Under the pieces are notes generated by a model. The model saw only the letters and a program-made list of their open reading frames with translations. It did no database searches and was not told the origin of the DNA. Positions 31,218 through 40,807 of a stretch of DNA of 42,455 nucleotides are shown here, one piece after another. The stretch spans positions 1 through 42,455 of the forward strand of contig WREI01000014.1 in assembly GCA_009779405.1 (NCBI GenBank). The letters run 5' to 3'. Source of the stretch: Clostridiales bacterium. GTDB lineage: Bacteria; Bacillota; Clostridia; Christensenellales; CAG-138. How positions within the stretch are numbered: position 1 is the stretch's first letter; each line of letters opens with the position of its first letter. A program made the position numbers and the translations under genes.

Positions 31218-33503
31218 GTGGACATCATAAAAAAATTTCAACCCCTCTTCGGCGAATGGTACGCCGAGAGCCTAATTGGGACAGGCAGCTTCGGGCGCGT
31301 GTATAAGACCAAACGCGAGGATTTTGACACGACGTATTATTCCGCGTTGAAATATATATCCCTGCCGCAGAGCGAGGCGGAAAGCTCTCAGCTGCGGCAG
31401 ATGGGCATGAACGACGCTTCCATCTCAGAGTATTACGGCCAGATGGCGCGGGATCTCAGCGCAGAGATTCAGTTGATGTATAAGCTGCGCGGGAATACCA
31501 ATATCGTCGCCTATGAGGATCACAAACGTCTTCCCAAGCCGAACGGGATGGGGTATGACATATTCATCCGCATGGAACTGCTCACCCCGTTGGACGCATA
31601 CGCCGCCGACTGCTCCCTTTCCCAACAGGAAGTCGTCCGCCTGGGCTTGGATATCTGCAACGCCTTGGAGTTGTGCCGACGGCATCATATCATCCATCGT
31701 GATATCAAGCCGGAAAACATTTTCGTCTCACAGAACGGTGATTTCAAGTTGGGTGACTTCGGTGTCGCACGGCAACTGGAGCGCACAGGCACCAATCTCA
31801 CAAAAATCGGAACTAAAAACTATATGGCACCGGAGATTTTTGCGGGATCGCACTATGACGCCACGGTAGATATCTATTCTCTTGGCATCGTGATGTATCG
31901 GCTGTTGAACAATAACCGCATCCCGTTTGTCCCGCAGGGGCAGGTGATGCCATCGGATTGGGACCAGGCTCTGCTGCGTCGCATGCGAGGGGACGCACTG
32001 CCCCTGCCCGCAAACGCGCAGAACCGATTGGGAGAAATCGTGCTGAAAGCTTGCGCGTCCGGCCCGAGGGACAGGTATCAAACCCCGCAGGAAATGCGGG
32101 AGGAACTATTTGCTCTGGCGGATGGGACTGCGGCAGTAAAAGCTGCGCCATGCGTTGTCTCCACCGTACCTGCGGAGATGGAGCGGGCGAATGATATGCG
32201 GGGTGCGCCTGCCCCCTCTGCGGCGCAGAGTGCAACGGATAGAACTGCTTCTTTGTTTGGTGTTGCGACTCCTCCCTCTGCGGCGCAGGAGACTACGGAT
32301 ACCACCGTTTCTTTGTTTGATATGCCGAGCATCCCCCCGGAGCCGATTCCACAAAGCACGTCCTTTGTGCAGTCTGAGAGGATTGCGGAGATAAGAAGCG
32401 TGGTCGAAGAGCCTGCTCCACGCAGACGTGAAGTGGCACCGACCGATGACCGCACCATCGGTTTGTTCGAAGCGAATGTCCCGGGTACTTTGGATGAAGA
32501 TGCGGCTTACGAAGATAAGGATGACAGAACCATCGGCTTATTTGGCAAGGCAGTAGGCGCAGCTCCGCCCCCTGCTCTGGCTCCCGTCGCAGCCGCGTCC
32601 TTGATAACGCCCATAAACACAGCGCCACCTGCCGAAAAGCGAAAATCTCGCAAGCGTTGGCTGTGGCTGATTGCTCCCGCCGCGTTGCTGACGCTTCTTG
32701 CGCTTGCGTTTTTGGGCTTCAATTTGTCATCGTTCGTGTCGCAAGTAGCCATCAAGCCAACAGTCGCACCGACTCTGAAGCCTACAGCACCAACGAGCAA
32801 GGCGACTGCAACACCAAAAGCATCACCTTCGCAAATAATTATACCGAGCCTTGTCGTTGATGTGCCGAGTGGAATGTTTTTTGTATGTGCGCAAGTGCCG
32901 GAGGACTGGGGCACTCCAAACATTTGGGCATGGAGCGATCAAGGCAAAGGCAACGTCTTTGATGAGTGGCCCGGCGAATGCATGTCGGCAGTTTCCGACT
33001 ACGAAGGATGGTATTATTACTCCTTGCCCAATTGGGTAAATGGTATCGTTCTGAGTGCAGATGGTGGTGCTGCTCAAACGATTGATATAAAATTTTTGCG
33101 GTGTGATGAATTATATATTTCTGTTTCGTCGGAAGTGGAAGACGGCAAACACCTTACTTCTGCCATAGGAAGATCCTATGAAATTATTGTTCATGTGAAA
33201 GTTCCGAAAGATTGGAAAAACGCCTATATTTGGGCTTGGAGTGCAGATTATCAGAATGCCTTTGAGGCATGGCCGGGCATGGCAATGAAGAAGGAATCTG
33301 GAGACTGGTATAGCTTCACAATACAGGGCACGACCAATAATATCCTCATCAGTTATGAGAATTATGGCCAAACAGAAAATATCATCGTTGAAGCAGGTGA
33401 AGTATGGGTCAAAATATATGATGATTATGAAGAGACCACTAATGCGTTTCTTGACCCAATTCACCTCTATGCCTCCGAAGTATTTTATAAGAATCCCGAT
33501 TGA
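31218..33503 (+). CDS. Receptor-type Ser/Thr kinase 2, ectodomain with two CBM26-like modules
   Basis: 761 residues, GTG start behind AGGAGG. Kinase domain as in kinase 1 (GTGSFGRVYK, HRDIKPEN, LGDFGVARQL, APEI). The linker, residues 320-470, holds four motifs: DRTASLFG, DTTVSLFD, DRTIGLFE and DRTIGLFG. Membrane helix at about 480-502 (WLWLIAPAALLTLLALAFLG). The ectodomain has two tandem modules: FVCAQVPEDWGTPNIWAWSD and IIVHVKVPKDWKNAYIWAWS, each with an EAWPG/DEWPG and a GxWYxF/Y segment, which resemble the family 26 starch-binding module. A carbohydrate ligand (alpha-glucan) is therefore a reasonable guess. Confidence 0.9.
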   Translation: MDIIKKFQPLFGEWYAESLIGTGSFGRVYKTKREDFDTTYYSALKYISLPQSEAESSQLRQMGMNDASISEYYGQMARDLSAEIQLMYKLRGNTNIVAYEDHKRLPKPNGMGYDIFIRMELLTPLDAYAADCSLSQQEVVRLGLDICNALELCRRHHIIHRDIKPENIFVSQNGDFKLGDFGVARQLERTGTNLTKIGTKNYMAPEIFAGSHYDATVDIYSLGIVMYRLLNNNRIPFVPQGQVMPSDWDQALLRRMRGDALPLPANAQNRLGEIVLKACASGPRDRYQTPQEMREELFALADGTAAVKAAPCVVSTVPAEMERANDMRGAPAPSAAQSATDRTASLFGVATPPSAAQETTDTTVSLFDMPSIPPEPIPQSTSFVQSERIAEIRSVVEEPAPRRREVAPTDDRTIGLFEANVPGTLDEDAAYEDKDDRTIGLFGKAVGAAPPPALAPVAAASLITPINTAPPAEKRKSRKRWLWLIAPAALLTLLALAFLGFNLSSFVSQVAIKPTVAPTLKPTAPTSKATATPKASPSQIIIPSLVVDVPSGMFFVCAQVPEDWGTPNIWAWSDQGKGNVFDEWPGECMSAVSDYEGWYYYSLPNWVNGIVLSADGGAAQTIDIKFLRCDELYISVSSEVEDGKHLTSAIGRSYEIIVHVKVPKDWKNAYIWAWSADYQNAFEAWPGMAMKKESGDWYSFTIQGTTNNILISYENYGQTENIIVEAGEVWVKIYDDYEETTNAFLDPIHLYASEVFYKNPD

Positions 33504-33526
33504 TAACCGAAGAGAAGAAAAAATCT

Positions 33527-36022
33527 ATGGATATCATCAAGAAATTTGAGCCCTTATTCGGCGAATGGTACACCGAAAGCCTGATCGGCACAGGTAGCTT
33601 CGGGCGCGTGTACAAAATCGTACGAGAAGAATTTGGCAATACCTATACGGCGGCGATGAAATATATCTCTCTGCCGCAGAGCGCGGAGGAAATCCGCAAG
33701 CAGCGCTATGAGGGCATGGACGAGCAATCCCTCTCCCACTATTATGGTGAAATGGTGAAGGATATTAGTGCGGAAATTCGCCTGCTGAACCGCCTGCGCG
33801 GGCGCACAAACATCGTTTCGTATGAGGATCACAAAATAGTCCCCAAGCCCGGTGGCGTGGGCTATGATATCTTTATCCGCATGGAATTGCTGACAGACTT
33901 GGATACATACATGCACGAGCATCCCCCCACGGAAGCGGATATCATCAATCTTGGCATGGATATTTGCAGCGCGCTGGAACTGTGCCGGGAAGATCGTATC
34001 ATTCACCGCGATATCAAGCCGGACAATATCTTTGTGACGAACAGAGGCGACTACAAACTCGGTGATTTTGGAATCGCGCGGCAGTTGGAGCGCACGGATG
34101 CCTACCTGTCCAAAAAGGGCACGCCTAATTACATGGCGCCCGAACTGTACCGTGGGGATCGCTATGACGCGACCTGCGATATATATTCTCTCGGCATCGT
34201 GATGTACCGATTGCTGAACAACAACAGATTGCCCTTTATGCCGCAAGGGCAGGTGTCGCCTTCGGATCAAGATCAAGTTTTGCTGCGTCGTATGCGAGGG
34301 GATACATTGCCCCTGCCCTGCAACGCGCAAAACCATCTCGGCGAAATTGTGTTGAAAGCCTGCGCGTTTAACCCGAAGGAACGCTTTGCTTCTGCGGCGG
34401 AATTGTGGTGGGCGTTGGAAGGGATTGCAGGGAAAACGAGTGACTTAGCGGAGAGCGGCCTCCAAGGCGCGAAGGGGGCAGAACGCACCATTGACATATT
34501 CGATGCGCCGGCAGACATCACTTACGATATCTTCCGGGAAGATCCGCCGCCGCCCGCGCCAAAACCAATCAAAAACGAAATCCCACCGCCGATAGAAGCA
34601 GTGCCGCCTGCCCCAAAACGTGAGAAGTTTTCCAAGGGTTTGCTGGCCACTGTTACTGCTGCGTTTGCCGGTTTGAAGGCGCGGTGGAAGAAGCTTCCCG
34701 CGAGCATGTTGGCCGTGATAGCTTACGGCGCGTTTGCCGTATTGACGGCACTTCTGATTTTTATCATTGTGCAAGTGGGGCGCTGTTCTACGAAAACGCC
34801 GCCTCCCAGCCCCGTGCTATTGGCTTTGACGACCGCGAAACCTACAACGAAGCCAACCGCCGCGCCGACGCCGACGGCAGCACCCACGCCCGCACCGACG
34901 GCGGAGCCAACAATAAAGCCGACAGCTGTGCCCAAGGCAACGCCGATGATTGCGGCGGGAAATGATCATAGCGTCGCGCTCCGTGCAGACGGCACGGTTT
35001 GGACCTGGGGCGCGAACGAATTTGGACAACTCGGCGATGGAACCACGACCCAAAGCAATACACCTGCGCAAGTGGGGAATTTCAGCGATATAACGGCAAT
35101 CGCGGCGGGCAGGGGCCATACCATCGCGCTCCAATCTGACGGCACCGTTTGGACTTGGGGCTGGAACAGTAGTGGGCAGCTTGGCGACGGCACCAAGGCC
35201 GACCGCAGCCTGCCTGTACAAGTGAAGAATCTTAGCAATGTCGTGGCAATTGCGGCGGGTTATTGCCATACCATCGCCCTCAAGGAAGACGGCACGGTTT
35301 GGGCGTGGGGGTATAACTATAAGGGGCAACTTGGTGACGGAACCACGATCAATCGCAGCGCACCTGTGCAAGTGAAGAATCTCAGCGACATAACGGCAAT
35401 CGCGGCGGGCAGGGCCCATACCATCGCCCTCAAATCAGACGGCACGGTTTGGACTTGGGGCTGGAACAGTCGTGGGCAGCTTGGCGACGGCACCAAGACC
35501 GACCGCAGCCTGCCTGTACAAGTGAAGAATCTTAGCAATGTCGTGGCAATTGCGGCGGGTTATTGCCATACCATCGCCCTCAAATCAGACGGCACGGTTT
35601 GGGCGTGGGGCTTGAATGAAGATGGACAACTCGGCGATGGAAGTACGGACAATCGCAGTACACCTGTGCAAGTGAAGAATCTCAGCGGCATAACAGCAAT
35701 TGCGACGGGCGAAGACCATACCGTCGCTCTCAAATCAGATGACACGGTCTGGGCATGGGGAAATAATGCTTGGGGGCAGCTTGGCAACGGAAGCGCGACC
35801 AGCAGCAGCACTCCTGTGCAAGCGGAGAATCTCAGCGGCATAACGGCAATTGCGGCAGGCGGGGACCATACCATCGCCCTCAAATCAGACGGCACGGTTT
35901 GGGCATGGGGGCGCAATGATCCCGGTGGGCAGCTCGGCGATGGAACCACGACCAATCGCCTTACCCCGGTCCAAGTCCTTGGAGAAAACGGCGTGGGATA
36001 TTTGAATTTACTCGTAGACTGA
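33527..36022 (+). CDS. Receptor-type Ser/Thr kinase 3, ectodomain an RCC1-type propeller
   Basis: About 831 residues from the ATG at 33527 (MDIIKKFEPLFGEW matches the other kinases; the track start, a TTG overlapping the kinase 2 stop, is less likely). Intact kinase motifs (GTGSFGRVYK, HRDIKPDN, LGDFGIARQL, APEL). One linker motif ERTIDIFD near residue 320. Membrane helix at about 394-415 (LAVIAYGAFAVLTALLIFII). After a Pro/Thr stalk come seven RCC1 repeats of about 50 residues (HTIALKSDGTVWAWGxNxxGQLGDGT), enough to close a seven-bladed propeller. Such propellers bind proteins; on the cell surface the partner is unknown. Confidence 0.92.
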   Translation: MDIIKKFEPLFGEWYTESLIGTGSFGRVYKIVREEFGNTYTAAMKYISLPQSAEEIRKQRYEGMDEQSLSHYYGEMVKDISAEIRLLNRLRGRTNIVSYEDHKIVPKPGGVGYDIFIRMELLTDLDTYMHEHPPTEADIINLGMDICSALELCREDRIIHRDIKPDNIFVTNRGDYKLGDFGIARQLERTDAYLSKKGTPNYMAPELYRGDRYDATCDIYSLGIVMYRLLNNNRLPFMPQGQVSPSDQDQVLLRRMRGDTLPLPCNAQNHLGEIVLKACAFNPKERFASAAELWWALEGIAGKTSDLAESGLQGAKGAERTIDIFDAPADITYDIFREDPPPPAPKPIKNEIPPPIEAVPPAPKREKFSKGLLATVTAAFAGLKARWKKLPASMLAVIAYGAFAVLTALLIFIIVQVGRCSTKTPPPSPVLLALTTAKPTTKPTAAPTPTAAPTPAPTAEPTIKPTAVPKATPMIAAGNDHSVALRADGTVWTWGANEFGQLGDGTTTQSNTPAQVGNFSDITAIAAGRGHTIALQSDGTVWTWGWNSSGQLGDGTKADRSLPVQVKNLSNVVAIAAGYCHTIALKEDGTVWAWGYNYKGQLGDGTTINRSAPVQVKNLSDITAIAAGRAHTIALKSDGTVWTWGWNSRGQLGDGTKTDRSLPVQVKNLSNVVAIAAGYCHTIALKSDGTVWAWGLNEDGQLGDGSTDNRSTPVQVKNLSGITAIATGEDHTVALKSDDTVWAWGNNAWGQLGNGSATSSSTPVQAENLSGITAIAAGGDHTIALKSDGTVWAWGRNDPGGQLGDGTTTNRLTPVQVLGENGVGYLNLLVD
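34960..35975 (+). repeat. RCC1 coding repeats with a 300-bp super-repeat
   Basis: Seven units of about 150 bp. Units 2-3 and 4-5 form a higher-order copy: the stretch from about 35160 to 35283 recurs almost unchanged at 35460-35583, a shift of exactly 300 bases. This implies recent internal duplication and room for blade-number change by slippage or recombination. Confidence 0.85.
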
Positions 36023-36047
36023 CAGACGCATCGGGAGGAACATACAA

Positions 36048-38312
36048 ATGGAAATCATCAAACAATTCGAACCCCTGTTCGGCGAATGGTGCGCCGAAAG
36101 CCTGATCGGCACGGGCAGTTTTGGGCGCGTGTATAAGATTCGGCGCGAGGACTATGGCGCACGCTATTATTCCGCGCTGAAATATATTTCCCTGCCGCAG
36201 AGCGATACGGAGATCAAGCAGCTGCGCTATGAGGGCATGGATGAGGAATCGCTCTCCGTGTATTACGGGGAGATGGTAAAGGACATCAGTGCAGAGATCC
36301 AGCTGATGTACAGACTGCGCGGCAACACGAACATTGTGGCCTATGAGGATCACAAAATACTCCCCAAGCCGGGCAGCGCAGGCTTTGATATTTTCATCCG
36401 CATGGAACTTTTGACGAATCTGAATGAATATATCATGCAAAACAGAGTGAGCACGGAATCCGTTCTCAAGTTGGGTACAGACCTATGCAGCGCGCTGGCG
36501 TTGTGCGGGACGCATCGCATCATTCACCGCGATATCAAGCCGGACAACATTTTTGTTTCGGAAAACGGAGCCTTCAAGTTGGGCGATTTCGGCATCGCGC
36601 GGCAATTGGAGAGGACGAACACCAACCTTTCCAAGAAAGGCACGTATAATTACATGGCGCCGGAGGTATTCCGGGGTGATCACTATGATGCGACCTGTGA
36701 TCTGTATTCTCTCGGCATTGCGATGTATCGCCTTTTGAACAATAACCGTTTGCCGCTTTTGCCGCAGGTAGGTGTACCCCTGCCCGCCGACCGAGAGCAG
36801 GCACTGGCGCGGCGCATGCGGGGAGACACGTTACCCCTGCCCGCAAACGCGCAGAATCGTTTGGGCGAAATCGTGCTGAAGGCTTGCGCGTTTGATCCGA
36901 AAGAAAGGTTCCAGACCCCTGCAGAAATGCAGGAGGCATTGGACACGTTACGCGGCGGTGAGGAAGTGCTGGCGGCGATCCCACCAGTTGTTGTCAATAT
37001 GCCGACAAAGGATATCACTCCGCAAGCACCAGCAAAGGAAGAGGAAGGTACGAAAAGCCTGTGGGACAATCCACGCCCGTCCACGGAAGAGAAGCCGGTA
37101 ACATCCCCTTCGGCAAATGCTGCGGATGTCACCGTTTCATTGTTTGATGTGGGGTCTGTCTCGCAGAGTTCTTCGACCGGCGCTGCTCGCGCACCTGCGG
37201 AAGACTCGTCCGTCACAAAAAAAGAAACGTCCGAGCCGCGCAAAAAGAAGCGTGGCGGCCTAATTGCGGTACTGGCGGCAAGCCTTGCGCTGCTGAGCGT
37301 TTTGGCGATTTGCGTCGCGCAAGGTAAGGGAAAAGCGGATCCAACTTCACGAATCGACGCTTCCGTCGAAACACACGCGATCGCACCCGAAGACGGGTCA
37401 ACACTGCCACCAACCACAGTTCCCACAGAAGTGGCGGAAATAACCCCGGAGCTTGTACCTGACGAAACAGCGGAATCGTCAGCAACGATGCCGGTTGCGG
37501 CACCGGAAACGCCAAAACCCACAGCGGCATCTATCCCGACGGCAACCCAAATGCCCGCGGCACCGACGTCAAAACCGACGCCCACGTCCACGTCGAAACC
37601 AACGCCCACGCCCACGCCCACGCCGAAACCGACGCCCACACCGACACCGCCACCAACGATGGCTCCGTGGACGCGCATTACATCGGTACCCGCCGGCGCA
37701 ACCATTGTGCAGTATAAATGGGTTTATACGCTCCGCGAGCTTACCACAAGCACATCCAGCACATTGAGCGGATGGATTCAATACGGAACCCCGACAGTCA
37801 GCTATGGCGCGTGGGGCGCTTGGACTGCGTGGAGTACGTCAAATCCAGGGGCATCCACTGACACCTTTGACGTGGAATCGCAGTGGATTGCGCCAACATA
37901 CACTACAAGATATTATTATTATCATTATTGTGGCCGCCTTACTGGCTCTACGAGAGTTGTGGGAACTACGCGGAATTATGTAGTTAATCAGGGAGCAACA
38001 AATATAAATTATTGCACAACATATTGCGATGGCGCACCGCTTACTACAGGCGCATGGAACAAAACAGGTCATAGCTGTGCCCCAAATGGTGTTGACTACT
38101 GGTTCTCCAATGGATCAGAGCAGGTTGTAGCTACCCCTGGCCGTACAGAATGGCGTTACCGCACGCGCACGAAAACCACAACTTACTACTATTACAAGGA
38201 CACCACCAACCAAGAAACGACCGTTACAAGCACTCATGTTGCATTCCCTTACAGCAATACGTCTACAAAAGAGTATAAGGATCAAGTGGAATGGGTGCAG
38301 TATTACCCATAG
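36048..38312 (+). CDS. Receptor-type Ser/Thr kinase 4, Trp/Tyr-rich ectodomain
   Basis: 754 residues, GGGAGG ribosome site. Kinase motifs intact (GTGSFGRVYK, HRDIKPDN, LGDFGIARQL, APEV). Linker motif DVTVSLFD near residue 360. Membrane helix at about 403-422 (LIAVLAASLALLSVLAICVA), then a 110-residue Thr/Pro/Glu stalk with a low-complexity KPTPTPTPTPKPTPT run. The ectodomain is rich in Trp, Tyr and Thr (WGAWTAWSTSNPG, TRYYYYHYC, EWRYRTRTKTTTYYYY) with four Cys that could pair. It recalls Trp-rich repeats on clostridial surface proteins but I cannot name a family. Ends EWVQYYP. Confidence 0.88.
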   Translation: MEIIKQFEPLFGEWCAESLIGTGSFGRVYKIRREDYGARYYSALKYISLPQSDTEIKQLRYEGMDEESLSVYYGEMVKDISAEIQLMYRLRGNTNIVAYEDHKILPKPGSAGFDIFIRMELLTNLNEYIMQNRVSTESVLKLGTDLCSALALCGTHRIIHRDIKPDNIFVSENGAFKLGDFGIARQLERTNTNLSKKGTYNYMAPEVFRGDHYDATCDLYSLGIAMYRLLNNNRLPLLPQVGVPLPADREQALARRMRGDTLPLPANAQNRLGEIVLKACAFDPKERFQTPAEMQEALDTLRGGEEVLAAIPPVVVNMPTKDITPQAPAKEEEGTKSLWDNPRPSTEEKPVTSPSANAADVTVSLFDVGSVSQSSSTGAARAPAEDSSVTKKETSEPRKKKRGGLIAVLAASLALLSVLAICVAQGKGKADPTSRIDASVETHAIAPEDGSTLPPTTVPTEVAEITPELVPDETAESSATMPVAAPETPKPTAASIPTATQMPAAPTSKPTPTSTSKPTPTPTPTPKPTPTPTPPPTMAPWTRITSVPAGATIVQYKWVYTLRELTTSTSSTLSGWIQYGTPTVSYGAWGAWTAWSTSNPGASTDTFDVESQWIAPTYTTRYYYYHYCGRLTGSTRVVGTTRNYVVNQGATNINYCTTYCDGAPLTTGAWNKTGHSCAPNGVDYWFSNGSEQVVATPGRTEWRYRTRTKTTTYYYYKDTTNQETTVTSTHVAFPYSNTSTKEYKDQVEWVQYYP
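37550..37662 (+). repeat. Low-complexity CCNACG (Pro-Thr) coding tract
   Basis: Runs of CCCACG/CCGACG units (for example ACGCCCACGCCCACGCCCAC) encode the outer stalk of kinase 4. Hexamer repeats of this kind change length by slippage in frame, altering stalk length without breaking the gene. Confidence 0.7.
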
Positions 38313-38344
38313 GATAGATTGCTTGAGTATCGGAGGATAGTAAA

Positions 38345-40759
38345 TTGGACATAATCAGAAAATTCGAACCCCTCTTTGGCGAATGGCATGCCGAAAGGAG
38401 AATCGGCGTCGGCAGCTTTGGGCGCGTGTACAGAATTGTCAAGCACGAAGAGGCAACGGGCGCAGAATACTTCTCCGCGCTGAAATACATCTCCCTGCCG
38501 CAGAGCGAGGAGGAAATCAAGCAGCTGCGCTATGACGGCATGGACGAGACCTCCATTTCCGATCACTACGGACGCGTGATCAAGGACATCAGCGCGGAGA
38601 TACAGTTGATGTATAAGCTGCGTGGTCACACGAATATCGTGGCCTATGAGGATCACAGAATCCTCCCGAAGCCAAGCGGGGTCGGACACGATATCTTCAT
38701 CCGCATGGAGCTGTTGACCAGTCTAAACGAACATATGCTTCGAAATTCCATGACCGACGCAGATATTATCAGGCTCGGCACCGATCTCTGCAACGCACTG
38801 CAACGATGTCAAAGGCAGCGCATACTGCATAGGGATATTAAGCCGGACAACATATTCATTTCCGAGAATGGGGATTACAAACTGGGCGACTTTGGCATCG
38901 CGCGGCAATGGCGGACGGATATGACGCGCGCCTATCGGACAAAAATCGGTTCCCCCAATTATATGGCACCGGAGGTGCACAATACCGATCAGTATGATGC
39001 GCGGGTTGATATATACTCTCTAGGTATCGTGCTGTATCGTCTGCTGAACAACAAACGCTTTCCATTCGAACCGCAGGATAAGATGCTGGACAGCTACGAC
39101 CGTGAGGAAGCGTTTAATAAGCGCCTGCGCGGCGATGCTCTGCCATTGCCCTGCAACGCGCACAACCGTTTGGGCGAAATCGTGCTGAAGGCCTGTGCGT
39201 TCGACCCGGAGGATAGGTATCAAACTCCGCAGGAAATGCGGACGGAGCTGGTTGCTCTGGCGGACGGCGTTGCGGCAATGAAAGCGGTGCCAAGCGTTGT
39301 TCGCACCGCACCTGCGGAGGCGGAACGCGCGCATGCCGAGATGGATGATATTTGGGGTGCCAAAAACGCTGAGGAAGCAATCCCCTCTGCGGCGCAGGTC
39401 TCGGCCGATACCACCATTTCTGTGTTTGACATGAAATCCTCTCCCTCCGCACAGCCGCAAAGTGTTTTTGCCGCTCCCGCCGAAAATATTCCTACGCTTC
39501 CGCCGTCCATCCCACGCAAGCAGGAAGCAACCTCGTCTGCGGCGCAGGGCGCGGTGGATGCCACCGTTTCTGTGTTTGACATGAAGTCCTCTCCCTCGGC
39601 ACAGCCGCAGAGCGTTTTCACCGCTCCCACTGAAAATATTCCTACGATTCCGCCGTCCATCCCGCGTAAGCCGGGAGCGCATACTCCTGCGATGCAGAGT
39701 GCGGCGGATGCCACCGTTTCTGTGTTTGATGTGGCGGATGCTTCCTGCGCACAACGAGCCTTTGCTTCGCCCGAAACCACGGATGCGACAGGCGAAAACA
39801 CGGTTTCCGTGTTTGATTTTCCAATTGCTCAGAACTCGACCGCATCCGCATATCACACTTCTCCCCATTCAGCAGGTGGGCAGAATGCCACACAAAAGCC
39901 ATGGAGCAACAGCCAACCTCCGCAAAACGTAGAGCCGCACGAACCGGGCAAAAAAAAGCGGGGCGCCTGGATTGCCGCAGCAATCGCGGCGGCACTTTTG
40001 GTTTTGACTATTACCATTATAGCGATTAGCAAGAATATCATATCATTTTACCCGGTTACAGCATTCAATGCACATTATGAAACGGATGCGCCCGGAGGGG
40101 GCGCTGCTGTACCTGGCAGTAATCAAAATACAGATGCGCCTGCAAGGTCAACTATCACAGACGTACCGATTGCGGCAGATAAATACACGCCAAAACCCAC
40201 TCCAACGCCGACACCGAAGTCGCCGCAAAAAGTGGCAAATCCTTCAGCATCGCTAAAGTCCGGCACATACTATCAACCTGCTTACCCAAACCAGTTTGAA
40301 TTGGATTTTTATTGTGCTACATCAGGCGCTATTATATGTTTTACTGATAACGGTAATGAACCAACATTAGAAAGCAAAGGTGCTAACCCAGTCACCACCT
40401 TAGGCGTGTCATTCCATTATGATAAAGAGACGATTGTTACTATTAAGATTAAAGCGTTCAAAGAAGGAATGCTTCCAAGTGATACGGTGACTTATACTTA
40501 CACCCTCATTCCTACTGACATATGGTGGGATGATGATCAAACAAATGCCTCCGATCAACAGGTGGACACAAGCGCATTACAGGCGGCCATCTCCGATGCA
40601 GAGAGATTCATGCAATCGGATGCATTCAATAATATGGGAGAGGTGCAACGCGATAAATGGCAAGCTGTTGTTAATATGGCAAAGAATTGCCTATCGGATT
40701 CACTCCACACGCAAGCAGAAGTGGACGCGGCAACAGTAGCATTGCACCTATTGAACTAA
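38345..40759 (+). CDS. Receptor-type Ser/Thr kinase 5, CHB_HEX-like plus FIVAR-like ectodomain
   Basis: 804 residues, TTG start fixed by CGGAGG and by the paralogues (DIIRKFEPLFGEW). Kinase motifs intact although divergent (GVGSFGRVYR, HRDIKPDN, LGDFGIARQW, APEV). The long linker (residues 350-495) has four motifs: DTTISVFD, DATVSVFD twice and ENTVSVFD, the first three in 50-residue tandem repeats. Membrane helix at about 540-562 (AAAIAAALLVLTITIIAISK). Outside are a beta-sandwich like the chitobiase C-terminal domain (SGTYYQPAYPNQFELDFYCA, then ICFTDNGNEPT) and a C-terminal helical FIVAR-like module (DTSALQAAISDAERFM to AEVDAATVALHLLN). Both are typical of surface glycan-binding proteins. 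Confidence 0.9.
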   Translation: MDIIRKFEPLFGEWHAERRIGVGSFGRVYRIVKHEEATGAEYFSALKYISLPQSEEEIKQLRYDGMDETSISDHYGRVIKDISAEIQLMYKLRGHTNIVAYEDHRILPKPSGVGHDIFIRMELLTSLNEHMLRNSMTDADIIRLGTDLCNALQRCQRQRILHRDIKPDNIFISENGDYKLGDFGIARQWRTDMTRAYRTKIGSPNYMAPEVHNTDQYDARVDIYSLGIVLYRLLNNKRFPFEPQDKMLDSYDREEAFNKRLRGDALPLPCNAHNRLGEIVLKACAFDPEDRYQTPQEMRTELVALADGVAAMKAVPSVVRTAPAEAERAHAEMDDIWGAKNAEEAIPSAAQVSADTTISVFDMKSSPSAQPQSVFAAPAENIPTLPPSIPRKQEATSSAAQGAVDATVSVFDMKSSPSAQPQSVFTAPTENIPTIPPSIPRKPGAHTPAMQSAADATVSVFDVADASCAQRAFASPETTDATGENTVSVFDFPIAQNSTASAYHTSPHSAGGQNATQKPWSNSQPPQNVEPHEPGKKKRGAWIAAAIAAALLVLTITIIAISKNIISFYPVTAFNAHYETDAPGGGAAVPGSNQNTDAPARSTITDVPIAADKYTPKPTPTPTPKSPQKVANPSASLKSGTYYQPAYPNQFELDFYCATSGAIICFTDNGNEPTLESKGANPVTTLGVSFHYDKETIVTIKIKAFKEGMLPSDTVTYTYTLIPTDIWWDDDQTNASDQQVDTSALQAAISDAERFMQSDAFNNMGEVQRDKWQAVVNMAKNCLSDSLHTQAEVDAATVALHLLN
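39400..39820 (+). repeat. 150-bp tandem coding repeats carrying the TVSVF motif
   Basis: TGTGTTTGA recurs at 39421, 39571 and 39721, a period of exactly 150 bases (50 codons). The first two units are nearly identical (SVFDMKSSPSAQPQSVF, then ENIPTxPPSIPRK); the third diverges. Copy number could vary and would change the number of candidate phospho-Thr docking sites. Confidence 0.85.
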
Positions 40760-40807
40760 ATTGAGTGAAGCCATTGGAACAACCCCATACAAACTAGGAA
40801 AACCCAT

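Noticed and set aside
34960-35975. Regularly spaced repeats that could suggest a CRISPR array
   Set aside because: Units of about 150 bp are coding RCC1 repeats in frame; no short repeat with unique spacers and no cas genes.
36683-37705. 340-aa minus-strand ORF opposite kinase 4
   Set aside because: Gly/Val-rich translation (GVGVGVGFGV) of the Pro-Thr stalk codons read backwards; no ribosome site.
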